Part shown: one piece after another, positions 21,233-27,855 of the stretch
How positions within the stretch are numbered: the stretch's first letter is position 1
Layout: each line of letters begins with the position of its first letter
Assembly (NCBI GenBank): GCA_003214235.1
Contig: QCLW01000002.1
Location: 1-64,000, forward strand
Direction: 5' to 3'
Source: Prochlorococcus sp. AG-418-F16
Lineage (GTDB): Bacteria > Cyanobacteriota > Cyanobacteriia > PCC-6307 > Cyanobiaceae
DNA: 64,000 bases
Position numbers and translations under genes: made by a program
Notes under the pieces: model-generated
What the model was told of the DNA's origin: nothing
The model's input: only the letters and a program-made list of their open reading frames with translations
Database searches by the model: none

Positions 21233-21263
21233 ATTACTAGTAATTTTATAAAAAACTAGTAAT
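21233..21263. promoter_or_regulatory. Palindromic operator candidate upstream of the RHH gene
   Basis: ATTACTAGTAAT (21233-21244) is a perfect 12-bp palindrome, followed by a second ACTAGTAAT (21255-21263) 19 bp on. The same palindrome precedes the porin at 22058-22069. RHH repressors bind such tandem short palindromes and often control their own genes, so autoregulation is a fair inference. Confidence 0.5.
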
Positions 21264-21354
21264 AATTTCTCCTTTATAATATATATTTAGTTAATTAGTT
21301 AAGCTCTTAATTTCTAAAAATAACACTTAGAATTGGTTTAATTACATATTAAGT

Positions 21355-21879
21355 TTGTCTAAGAGGACTCAATTAAATATAAATATTGACGAATACTTGC
21401 TAAAGGAATTAAAGCAACTTGCGTTGTCAAAGAATCTGGCTTTAAGCGTTTTTATAAGAAATTCTTTAAGGAATATAGTTTCTGGTAAAAGAGATGAAAC
21501 TTTATCTTTAAAAAATCAACCTTTTACAGAAAAGCAGGCATTAAATTGTACTAGTTTTATGAAGGCAATATTTCAAAAGATGCGTGTAAAAAAAATATTT
21601 AAAAATGATATAGATGCTTTTAACAGCCTTTTATCTCATATAGAACTTTCTAAGCAATGGAATGATATTTATACAATGCGCTTGAAAGAAGTTTTGCTTG
21701 ATGTCTCGTCTACTCCTTTTACAGCAGAAGAATTAAATGACATGACTAAGGATAGGGAATGTGAATGCCCAATATATTTTGGATTAAAAGAATGGACTGG
21801 TTGTGTTGAGTATCCTACTCAAGATTTGATTTGTAACTTAGGTAGCTCGCTAATTTTACTTATAGAAAATCAATTTTAA
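21355..21879 (+). CDS. Ribbon-helix-helix DNA-binding protein
   Basis: 174 residues from TTG. Residues 1-45 show an RHH pattern: beta strand TQLNINID, helix EYLLKELKQLALSKN, turn, helix LSVFIRNSLRNIVSG. The remaining ~130 residues are unfamiliar, with a Cys-containing part (DRECECPIYFG). Longer than simple CopG/Arc proteins. Likely regulates itself and the adjacent porin through the ATTACTAGTAAT sites (inference). Confidence 0.7.
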   Translation: MSKRTQLNINIDEYLLKELKQLALSKNLALSVFIRNSLRNIVSGKRDETLSLKNQPFTEKQALNCTSFMKAIFQKMRVKKIFKNDIDAFNSLLSHIELSKQWNDIYTMRLKEVLLDVSSTPFTAEELNDMTKDRECECPIYFGLKEWTGCVEYPTQDLICNLGSSLILLIENQF

Positions 21880-22050
21880 AGGTTTTTTACTAGAAGTATT
21901 AATAGATGATATATCCCAAAATAAATGTATTTTTCTTAATTAGTTAGACAATAAATAGACAATATTTATACCAAGCTATATAAATTAAGTAATACTAGAT
22001 ATCAAATAAAATATAATCCAATATGTAAATCGTCTATTTAGGGCATTAAC

Positions 22051-22069
22051 CTAGTAAATTACTAGTAAT
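22051..22069. promoter_or_regulatory. Operator candidate upstream of the porin gene
   Basis: CTAGTAA (22051-22057) joined to palindrome ATTACTAGTAAT (22058-22069), repeat spacing 11 bp, ending 33 bases before the preferred start of the porin. It matches the pair at 21233-21263 and links the two genes in regulation. Confidence 0.5.
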
Positions 22070-22102
22070 ATAAGATTGAAAAAATATAGTGTGAGGCTAT
22101 TT

Positions 22103-22702
22103 GTGAAATCTATTAAAAAGTTATTTGCTGCAACCGTTGCAGGGTTATCTTTAGTTTGCTCTCCTTTATTTGCAGATGATTACTCTTCAAAAGGATCATA
22201 TATAACTGGAAGTATTGGAGGTAGTGCAATAGGAGATATTGATGTATCTGGAGTGAATTCAGATATTGAGTTTGAAACAGGTTTAGGACTTGATTTGGGG
22301 TATGGATATGACTTTGGTAAAACTCGTATCGAAGGGACTTGGGTTAGAGGGCAATCTGATAAGACTTCTTGGCTTGGATACACTGTTCAATCTGATACGA
22401 CAATTGATTCTATTATGGGTTCAATTTATTACGATTTTCGCGAAGACAAAAAATGGAGTCCGTTTATTGGAGCATCTTTAGGAACAACTAATGTTGACTT
22501 TGATGGGGCTTCTGATTCAGGGTTTTCTTATGGGTTTGGTTATGGTGTAAGTTATAGAACATCTGATACCGTAGAAGTTTTCGTTAAAGGTCAAACAACT
22601 GTCATCCCAGAACTTACATTCGCTACAGTTAATAACTCAACAGTTACCATAGAAAACGGAAACTATACAAATGGAACAATCGGATTAAGAGTGAGATTCT
22701 AA
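22103..22702 (+). CDS. Outer-membrane beta-barrel protein
   Basis: 199 residues from the GTG at 22103, chosen because a GAGG ribosome site precedes it and it gives a normal signal peptide (MKSIKKLFAATVAGLSLVCS, cut after LFADD). A TTG at 22076 would add nine residues. The mature part alternates Gly and aromatic residues in strands (GSYITGSIGGSAIGDIDVSG, YYDFREDKKWSPFIGASLG) and ends in phenylalanine (GLRVRF), as in OmpA-like 8-strand barrels. Confidence 0.75.
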   Translation: MKSIKKLFAATVAGLSLVCSPLFADDYSSKGSYITGSIGGSAIGDIDVSGVNSDIEFETGLGLDLGYGYDFGKTRIEGTWVRGQSDKTSWLGYTVQSDTTIDSIMGSIYYDFREDKKWSPFIGASLGTTNVDFDGASDSGFSYGFGYGVSYRTSDTVEVFVKGQTTVIPELTFATVNNSTVTIENGNYTNGTIGLRVRF

Positions 22703-22720
22703 TTTTTATAAAAAATTAAT

Positions 22721-22750
22721 AAAAAAGTAGTCTTTAATGGCTACTTTTTT
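22721..22750 (+). terminator. Intrinsic terminator of the porin gene
   Basis: AAAAAAGTAG, 10-base loop, CTACTTTTTT: a perfect 10-bp stem 19 bases after the stop, with a T-tract. Confidence 0.85.
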
Positions 22751-22767
22751 GTGCGAAATTTATTTTA

Positions 22768-22846
22768 AGAGTTTGAATAGAGTTTGAATAAAAAATTAGG
22801 ATTCCTTGAAATCCCAGTTATAACTAGACGGGCTCACTTTTCATTT
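22768..22846 (-). repeat. Repeat copy E (inner half only)
   Basis: Holds the tandem pair AGTTTGAATAG/AGTTTGAATAA (22770-22791), the TTGAAATCCCAG block and the end of the mini-ORF (ATGAAAAGTGAGCCCGTC, then TAG). The promoter half is missing; it stops 5 bases from the end of the thioredoxin-like gene. Confidence 0.7.
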
Positions 22847-22850
22847 GTTT

Positions 22851-23240
22851 TTAGTACTTAAATCCAGTTAATTCAGATAACTCCTTTAATGTTTGTACTC
22901 CAATAATTATTTTTCCATTAATTTCCCAAGATGGAAATCCTTCTATTTTTTTATTAATACATAATTGTGTTTGACTATTTTTACCATCACTAGCACACTC
23001 AACAACATTAAGTTCTTTATAAGCCTCCTTACCAAAAAGTTCACTTTGATCAAGGCAATTTGGACACCAATATGCTGAATATTTGACTACTCCATTATCT
23101 TTAAGATACTTTGCAAGTTCGATAGATTCTTTTGTACTCTCTGTAGTAACTATTAGCTCTTTAGGACCTTTTAAATGTTCACCATTAACAGCAGTAAGTA
23201 AAGCGAGAGCAGCTAGTAGTGGGAGAAGTAAGCGTTTCAT
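22851..23240 (-). CDS. Exported thioredoxin-like protein with CPNC motif
   Basis: 129 residues from the ATG at 23240 (a longer frame to 23309 overlaps the upstream gene). Signal peptide MKRLLLPLLAALALLTAVNG; redox motif YWCPNCLDQ (about residue 54); further Cys pairs; cis-Pro region EGFPSWEING. Resembles the thioredoxin-like domain attached to cyanobacterial VKOR. Probably a lumenal or periplasmic thiol protein. 1 base after the upstream gene. Confidence 0.72.
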   Translation of the reverse strand: MKRLLLPLLAALALLTAVNGEHLKGPKELIVTTESTKESIELAKYLKDNGVVKYSAYWCPNCLDQSELFGKEAYKELNVVECASDGKNSQTQLCINKKIEGFPSWEINGKIIIGVQTLKELSELTGFKY

Positions 23241-23241
23241 A

Positions 23242-23505
23242 TTATCCAACAAGCTCAATTGCATATACGGTATCCTTACAATTATTTTTTTTATCCCATT
23301 CCTTTGCAAAAGGCGATTCCATTTCTGCTCCTAATTTTTCTAAGTCAGTACAGTTCATTAATAAATGAGATTTGTGGTCATTGACTTTCACAAACTCATA
23401 ATCAGTCACAAACTCTTTGCACATTTTTTCAAGAAATAATGTAGTTACATCATTTTTAAATTCTTCAAATGTACAGCTAAAAGTAGAAATTATAAGAGTG
23501 TTCAT
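23242..23505 (-). CDS. Unknown 87-aa protein, possible alpha+beta barrel
   Basis: MNTLIISTFSCTFEEFKNDV onward; length and start (short strand, then a helix) recall the DUF3764-like small barrels, but the match is weak. Its TAA lies 1 base before the ATG of the thioredoxin-like gene, so the two form an operon. A broken start of a similar gene (MNTLI) is found at 16811. Confidence 0.6.
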   Translation of the reverse strand: MNTLIISTFSCTFEEFKNDVTTLFLEKMCKEFVTDYEFVKVNDHKSHLLMNCTDLEKLGAEMESPFAKEWDKKNNCKDTVYAIELVG

Positions 23506-23590
23506 AATAAAGAGGCTAATTAACAGGCATGATAGTGAATATTTCTAATCCAATCAATAATCTATTAATGACTATTGATTTAGTTATTCG

Positions 23591-23740
23591 ATAACTTTCA
23601 ATCACTAAAAAGTTCGAATGAGGTTCGAATGGAATTTTTTATAAAAAATAAAACCCTTGCTATGACTAGCTAAATGCATCATGTACTTTTTTCATTAGCC
23701 AGTAGCTAGGTTCCTGTTTTGGTATGGGATCTCGGCGAAA
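23591..23740 (-). repeat. Repeat copy F (degenerate)
   Basis: Tandem pair AGTTCGAATGA/GGTTCGAATGG (23611-23632), TTGAAAGTTATCG in place of TTGACAGTCGATC, a TAGCTACTGGCTAATG remnant of the mini-ORF and GAGATCCCATACC. The outer promoter block is gone. Lies upstream of the operon at 22851-23505. Confidence 0.6.
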
Positions 23741-23759
23741 ATATAGGTTTGAATAAAGT

Positions 23760-24392
23760 TTAGGAGTTCGCTAATCGCGAAATATAGGTTTCAAGATTAC
23801 CTGCATTTATCCAACCGGTTGCGATAGTTTTAAAATCAGTATTATTGACTCTCCCGCGATGAATATGAGAAATTCCTGCGGGAAAGATAATAAGTTTTCC
23901 TCTTTCAGCTTCTTCATGATGCTGCTGCCAACGAAATTCAGTTCCCCCAGAAGTGACATTATTACAATAAAGAATCCAAGCTAATACTCGGTGTACAGGT
24001 TCTGTAGATTCATTACTAATAGTCCAATCGCAATGCCATTTCTTAAACCCTTCTCCAGGAGCATAACGTTGTAAATTAAATATTGGGTTAACAAATAAAG
24101 ATTGTTCTGGACAACATTCCTTCACTAGTGGCCGATCTTCTAGATATTTTTTTAGTGCAGCATTAACTCCTCTAATTATAACTTCAGAGATTGCAAAGGC
24201 TTCTGGATCTGAACGATCTATAGAAACAAGACTAATATCAGTGGAAACTTTGTAAGGATCAGAATTCAAAGAGATGCTTTGACCAAAAGCTATACCATTA
24301 GTATGTAAGTCTTTACGGCGATCAAAAAAAGAAATAACACCATCAGCTACCGCCTCGAATCCTGAATTTTTATATTTCCCAATTAGTTCCAT
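23760..24392 (-). CDS. 2-oxoglutarate/Fe(II) dioxygenase-like protein
   Basis: 210 residues. Double-stranded beta-helix signature: WHCDWT (HxD iron ligands, about residue 120), GGTEFRW, then SHIHRG (distal His) and TDFKTIATGW where the family places the 2-oxoglutarate-binding basic residue. Resembles PKHD-type/prolyl-4-hydroxylase proteins; substrate unknown. Expression probably comes from repeat G, whose leader abuts the ATG. Confidence 0.75.
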   Translation of the reverse strand: MELIGKYKNSGFEAVADGVISFFDRRKDLHTNGIAFGQSISLNSDPYKVSTDISLVSIDRSDPEAFAISEVIIRGVNAALKKYLEDRPLVKECCPEQSLFVNPIFNLQRYAPGEGFKKWHCDWTISNESTEPVHRVLAWILYCNNVTSGGTEFRWQQHHEEAERGKLIIFPAGISHIHRGRVNNTDFKTIATGWINAGNLETYISRLANS

Positions 24393-24436
24393 AAAAAAAG
24401 AGGGTTTTGCCTCTCCATGTTAAATCTACTGTCAAT
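24393..24436 (-). promoter_or_regulatory. Cassette leader with terminator-like hairpin at the start codon
   Basis: Minus strand: TTGACAGTAGATTTAACAT, then AGAGGCAAAACCCTCT and seven T, then ATG. The hairpin plus T-tract is an intrinsic-terminator shape placed where a ribosome site should be; no Shine-Dalgarno sequence is present. Versions occur at 16812, 28039, 37981, 41301 and 43903. Confidence 0.55.
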
Positions 24437-24665
24437 CGCTAAAAGTGTGAATAAAGTGTGAATAGAAAATTGCGAATCCTTGAGATCCAAGTAATAGCTA
24501 GACGGCTGTACTTTTCATTAGCTAGTAGTTAGGTTCATTCATATCAAGGGATCTTAGCGAATTTTAAAGCTTGGAACAGATGTTGTTCAAACTTTTTTGG
24601 GTATAAATTTATTATCCATGAAAGTTCCTATTTAGGAAAGTGATGGGTGGTATGGGGTTATCTCC
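24421..24665 (-). repeat. Repeat copy G (most complete)
   Basis: All blocks are present: ACCCCATACCACCCATCAC, palindrome TTCCTAAATAGGAA, native-type leader hairpin with changed arms (TTGGAAC/GTTCAA), mini-ORF shortened by a stop (MNEPNY), GGATCTCAAGGATTC, tandem AGTGTGAATAA/AGTGTGAATAG (24444-24465) and TTGACAGTAGATTT. It runs straight into the leader of the dioxygenase gene. Confidence 0.82.
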
Positions 24666-24708
24666 TTTCCGCGTGAATATGTAAACCCCAAGATAGATTT
24701 TTTAATTT

Positions 24709-24933
24709 CTAACAACAAGAACAATCTTTATCAGACTTAGATTCTGGATGAATGGAAGTTAGTGCATCTGCGATATCTCTCAACATATCAGCAACATATT
24801 CTGGAGGACATCCAAATCTATTGACGTACGAAACACTTTGTTTTGCCATTTCTGTATAAGCAGGCAAGATTAAGTTGTCTAGCTGGTCTTTGTTTGGCTG
24901 CCATTTTAATTGGCAATTATCTGACATTTGCAA
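24709..24933 (-). CDS. Small soluble protein with Cys-rich tail (74 aa)
   Basis: MQMSDNCQLKWQPNK then a helical part with GCPPEYVADMLRDIADAL, a pattern shared with the 41-aa gene at 40761 (PPQKMAEVLREYADRLDG). Ends DKDCSCC, a possible metal site. The third codon (MSDNC) could be the true start. Function unknown. Confidence 0.6.
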   Translation of the reverse strand: MQMSDNCQLKWQPNKDQLDNLILPAYTEMAKQSVSYVNRFGCPPEYVADMLRDIADALTSIHPESKSDKDCSCC

Positions 24934-25119
24934 GCAATAAGTATTTTTAATTTAATGGCTTCTAAATAAATAACAATAAGTCTGTTAGGTAAACAAAAAC
25001 GAACTAGTTTTTCCTTTTCTTGATTTGACTGATAATCAAGATTAAAGATGTAAATAAATTAGCTTTAAAATATTTCCAAAGATATTTAATACTAAACTTC
25101 ATTGATTAATGAATTAATT

Positions 25120-25332
25120 ATGAAACACTTTATTTCTTTTATTCCTTTTCTTTGTATGTCAATTCTTCCATTAAGTTGTTCTAATAAACCTATTGAAAAA
25201 GAAATGAAAATGCCAATGCTATTTGATACAAAGGAACAGGCTGAAAAAGAAGCTTATAAGTTTGGGTGTGAGGGAGCCCATCAAATGGGAGATAAATGGA
25301 TGCCGTGCAGTATGCATAAACATAACCATTAG
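25120..25332 (+). CDS. DUF3721 protein, probable lipoprotein
   Basis: 70 residues from the ATG at 25120 (a TTG six codons earlier is less likely). A signal sequence ends in a lipobox-like PLSC, followed by the DUF3721 core MLFDTKEQAEKEAYKFGCEG and AHQMGDKWMPC. Short His-rich tail (MHKHNH). Cyanobacterial family of unknown role; conserved Cys and His suggest metal or redox contact. Confidence 0.75.
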   Translation: MKHFISFIPFLCMSILPLSCSNKPIEKEMKMPMLFDTKEQAEKEAYKFGCEGAHQMGDKWMPCSMHKHNH

Positions 25333-25444
25333 AAAGGAGCAAATTTCCTCTTATTTTTGAAAACTTTCAATAACAACGTCCTATACAAACAATTTACCCG
25401 AAGCTCAAGCTGCTTATGGATAAAAGGTTTTCTAATCTGCATTA

Positions 25445-25480
25445 GAAAAGTGCTTGCCAGTATCCCTATCGGCAAACACT
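25445..25480 (-). terminator. Terminator of hli cluster 2, AGGGATA loop
   Basis: Minus strand: GTGTTTGCC-GATAGGGATACT-GGCAAGCAC then TTTTCT. Stem arms at 25450-25458 and 25471-25479. Counterpart of the terminator at 16750, with the stem diverged but the loop kept. Confidence 0.8.
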
Positions 25481-25502
25481 CATGACGATTTTTTGTAAAA
25501 AA

Positions 25503-25682
25503 TTATGCTGGTAATCTACAATCCACTTCTATTATTCCTTCGTCCATAAGGCGACCAATTTTCAAAACTAGTGCCATATCTAATCTTGAGAAATCTGACT
25601 GGTGATTTGTAATCCAATCCAACTCAGATAAAGTTATTACTCCAGAAGTATTAACTTTGAGGAATAGTAATCCTAGGTTCAT
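25503..25682 (-). CDS. Conserved 59-aa protein of hli cluster 2
   Basis: Paralogue of 16543-16722; the substitutions are mostly conservative (for example I to L, D to E). Last gene before the terminator in both clusters, hence probably functional. Confidence 0.75.
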   Translation of the reverse strand: MNLGLLFLKVNTSGVITLSELDWITNHQSDFSRLDMALVLKIGRLMDEGIIEVDCRLPA

Positions 25683-25689
25683 TTTGATG

Positions 25690-25779
25690 TTAATTAGTTA
25701 CTTTTTTCCCTTTAGCTATCATTACCACTGGCACTAATAGATATGTAAAGAAGGAGATTAAGAAAAGGTCTACATTCAT
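25690..25779 (-). CDS. Single-helix microprotein (29 aa), hli cluster 2
   Basis: MNVDLFLISFFTYLLVPVVM then IAKGKKVTN; differs from its twin at 16449-16538 at five residues. It starts 1 base after the upstream hli stop, as in cluster 1. Confidence 0.75.
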   Translation of the reverse strand: MNVDLFLISFFTYLLVPVVMIAKGKKVTN

Positions 25780-25780
25780 T

Positions 25781-25909
25781 TTAAAAAAAACCTGGGATGA
25801 TCCAGCCAAAAAGACTGTAGTTTACTACTAATGCGAAGAAGCCCATCATTGCCATTCTTCCATTGGTTCTCTCGGCATTTTGCCAATAAGTTGGTTTTGA
25901 GTTTTCCAT
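25781..25909 (-). CDS. hli: High-light-inducible protein (42 aa), cluster 2
   Basis: MENSKPTYWQNAERTNGRMA, MMGFFALVVNY, GWIIPGFF. Twin of 16319-16447. Single Hli helix, thylakoid photoprotection. Confidence 0.92.
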   Translation of the reverse strand: MENSKPTYWQNAERTNGRMAMMGFFALVVNYSLFGWIIPGFF

Positions 25910-25944
25910 TTTTTAACTATTCGTTAATAAGAGTGATTAAATTT

Positions 25945-26031
25945 TTATAGTGCGTAAGCAATCCTTGGTGTTATCCCAGTAGTTATTATTGCAATGCCAA
26001 ATAGTGATATGGCAATTAGATATATTTTCAT
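25945..26031 (-). CDS. Possible exported microprotein (28 aa)
   Basis: MKIYLIAISLFGIAIITTGI then TPRIAYAL: a basic start and a helix, resembling a bare signal peptide. Found only in cluster 2, in the segment absent from cluster 1. Weak coding evidence. Confidence 0.4.
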   Translation of the reverse strand: MKIYLIAISLFGIAIITTGITPRIAYAL

Positions 26032-26038
26032 AAGAGTC

Positions 26039-26140
26039 CTACTTTCCTGCTGTAAAACCCACAGTAAGAAAGAAACCAAACTCTAAAAGGTCTTTAGCAT
26101 TTGAAGGGACTGAGTTGAATAAAGATGAGATGAAAATCAT
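26039..26140 (-). CDS. Possible microprotein (33 aa)
   Basis: MIFISSLFNSVPSNAKDLLE then FGFFLTVGFTAGK: two short hydrophobic stretches. Same strand and spacing as the other cluster-2 inserts. Unknown; weak evidence. Confidence 0.4.
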   Translation of the reverse strand: MIFISSLFNSVPSNAKDLLEFGFFLTVGFTAGK

Positions 26141-26155
26141 TTTAATATATATCCT

Positions 26156-26338
26156 CTAAGCCCCTTGGGGAACGTAGTTATATATCGGGGAGATTAATCC
26201 ACCACCATCATCATCGTCATCATCGTCATTCCATGGCAAATCACTCAACATTAATGCACTAACAATAAATACTGTTATGACTGGCATAAAAGGAAAAAGT
26301 ATTGTGTTAATCCAAGTGTTAATTTCTGCCTCAAGCAT
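26156..26338 (-). CDS. Single-helix acidic-tract microprotein (60 aa)
   Basis: Helix LFPFMPVITVFIVSALML (about residues 14-31), then NDDDDDDDGGGLISPIYNY. Belongs to the Asp-tract family of four in this window. Its ATG overlaps the TAA of the upstream hli (TAATG), so it is translated with Hli proteins; it is missing from cluster 1. Confidence 0.65.
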   Translation of the reverse strand: MLEAEINTWINTILFPFMPVITVFIVSALMLSDLPWNDDDDDDDGGGLISPIYNYVPQGA

Positions 26339-26478
26339 TACACAAAGCCAGGAATAATTTGACCTGTTGTTAGATAAGCACCAACAAGAGCAATAAAGCC
26401 CATCATTGCAAATCTGCCGTTAAGCTTCTCAGCTATAACCTTTTCTTTCTCAACTGTTTTTGTTTTTGTGTTTGTCAT
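26338..26478 (-). CDS. hli: High-light-inducible protein (46 aa), cluster 2
   Basis: MTNTKTKTVEKEKVIAEKLN then GRFAMMGFIALVGAYLTTGQ and IIPGFV. The longer frame to 26556 only extends through the upstream hli in another phase. Its ATG overlaps the stop of the 35-aa hli by one base. Confidence 0.93.
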   Translation of the reverse strand: MTNTKTKTVEKEKVIAEKLNGRFAMMGFIALVGAYLTTGQIIPGFV

Positions 26479-26585
26479 TAGAACCAACCAGGAATAATCT
26501 GACCAGTTGTTACGTATGCGCCAACAGCCGCAACGAAACCGAGCATTGCTGCCCAACCGTTAAATCTTTCTGCTTCAGGGGTCAT
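26478..26585 (-). CDS. hli: High-light-inducible protein (35 aa), cluster 2
   Basis: MTPEAERFNGWAAMLGFVAA, VGAYVTTGQIIPGWF. Identical in protein to 50712-50819 and close to 15918-16025. First gene of cluster 2, 28 bases after its -10 element. Confidence 0.94.
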   Translation of the reverse strand: MTPEAERFNGWAAMLGFVAAVGAYVTTGQIIPGWF

Positions 26586-26612
26586 TTTTATAAAAGTAAT
26601 TTATATTAACTA

Positions 26613-26640
26613 ATGTAACATTAATATTAATGAATGTAAA
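26613..26640 (-). promoter_or_regulatory. hli-type promoter, copy 2
   Basis: Minus strand TTTACA (26640-26635), 16 bases ending ATG, TTACAT (26618-26613). Same geometry as at 15863. Confidence 0.7.
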
Positions 26641-26880
26641 GAAATTGGTCTAATTTTCTATTTACTTAAGCTAATCTATACATATCTGTAGCATATCTGT
26701 ACTTTGTCAACTAAATTACTGTTGATATTGTTATCAAGCTGCTTCTGTAGCAAATATCCTGCTGTTCTCTCTCCAGTATCTACATCCCTTAATGAGATGA
26801 TCAACTTGAGTAATAAGCTTTTGATGATACGGACAAGTAAGGATGGTGATACAAGAACTTGTCTTCCCGTTTGGTACTCA

Positions 26881-27177
26881 TTAATGATTTACACTCCCGT
26901 CCATGATTGTGATATTTGTATCGATTGAGTTGGCCCAGCGTAACTTGCTTATTTCCTGATATTCAGAACTGTTGTAAGCATCAATTGCAGCTTTCTTTGA
27001 TGGGAACTCAATAATTACAGATAATTTTCCACCTTTCCCTTCAACAGTTTGACCATCTAGATCCTTTGCAAATACAGACCCACCTACTGACTCGATCCAA
27101 GGTTGAAATGCTTTAACATATTTAGCAAACGCAGGATTCGTTACTGTGGTAGTGACGAGCCAAAATCCTTTAGACAT
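26881..27177 (-). CDS. DUF1330 family protein
   Basis: 98 residues. Ferredoxin-like small dimeric fold expected: strand GFWLVTTTVTN, helix AFAKYVKAFQPWIESVGG, KLSVIIEFPSKKAAIDAYNS and EYQEISKLR, all DUF1330 landmarks. Function unknown. A copy with one internal stop lies at 40239-40535. Confidence 0.8.
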   Translation of the reverse strand: MSKGFWLVTTTVTNPAFAKYVKAFQPWIESVGGSVFAKDLDGQTVEGKGGKLSVIIEFPSKKAAIDAYNSSEYQEISKLRWANSIDTNITIMDGSVNH

Positions 27178-27248
27178 TAAGATAAAAATAAATTCTTAGG
27201 ACTTTAACATGAAAGCGCAAACAGCTAGTATTTAAAGCATTACTAGCT

Positions 27249-27644
27249 TCATCTGTTGTCTTTATATAATCCGTAAATACATAAAAGAGGATTAACTATC
27301 AAAACAAACCAAAAAGGAGGAGGAGGTCCACCATCGACAATTGTTCCAGCATTAAAAGAATTGAATAGAGCCACTGCTAAAAAACAAAACATTAAAACTA
27401 ATTCACCAGATAAAACTTTTCTTAAAGAGGCTTTATCTTTTATAGAACTACAAATAATCAATAAACATCCAATTCCTAAATTACTAGCTGCTACAACATC
27501 AGCGGTACCTCTAACAAGAAGCAATGTTTCAGTTGAAGCTTTGCCTGCAATAGTTTCTACAGAAAAAATTAGTAGGAAAATAATTAATAATCCCAATAGA
27601 ATATGAAGTGCCCCATTAGTTTTTAAAATATTTTTTAACTTCAT
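27249..27644 (-). CDS. Four-helix membrane protein, unknown (131 aa)
   Basis: Four hydrophobic segments (about residues 11-31, 44-66, 78-98, 107-127) and a proline run GGPPPPFWF before the last. No family named with confidence; overall size recalls DUF4345-type proteins. Its start lies just below the leader and module of repeat H. Confidence 0.65.
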   Translation of the reverse strand: MKLKNILKTNGALHILLGLLIIFLLIFSVETIAGKASTETLLLVRGTADVVAASNLGIGCLLIICSSIKDKASLRKVLSGELVLMFCFLAVALFNSFNAGTIVDGGPPPPFWFVLIVNPLLCIYGLYKDNR

Positions 27645-27667
27645 ATAAAATCAGCTAGTTGTCCTTT

Positions 27668-27812
27668 ATTTTAGATCGACTGTCAATCGTTAAAAGTTTG
27701 ATTAAAGTTTGAGTAAAAAATTACGATTGATTGAGATCCCATTAATAGCTAGACGCGCTCAATTTTCATTAGCCAAAACTTTTCTTCATTCATATCAAGG
27801 GGGTTGGATGCG
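27668..27812 (-). repeat. Repeat copy H (inner half with mini-ORF)
   Basis: TTGACAGTCGATCTAAAAT (27671-27689 on the minus strand), tandem AGTTTGATTAA/AGTTTGAGTAA (27695-27716), GGGATCTCAATCAATC block, mini-ORF MNEEKFWLMKIERV with TAG (27749-27793), CCCCTTGATATG. The promoter half is missing. It reads into the 27249-27644 gene. Confidence 0.78.
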
Positions 27813-27855
27813 GGCTTCTATAGCTGGACGGCAGATCCCTTATTTTTTGTAGAAT

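Noticed and set aside
26704-26928. 74-codon plus-strand frame
   Set aside because: Overlaps the end of the DUF1330 gene in antisense and has no ribosome site. The opposite strand is also open without a start, so only debris can be claimed.
17046-27812. Dispersed repeats as a CRISPR array or insertion sequences
   Set aside because: Spacing is irregular (0.4-3 kb), units are modular 80-245 bp sequences, and there are no cas genes, terminal inverted repeats or transposase.
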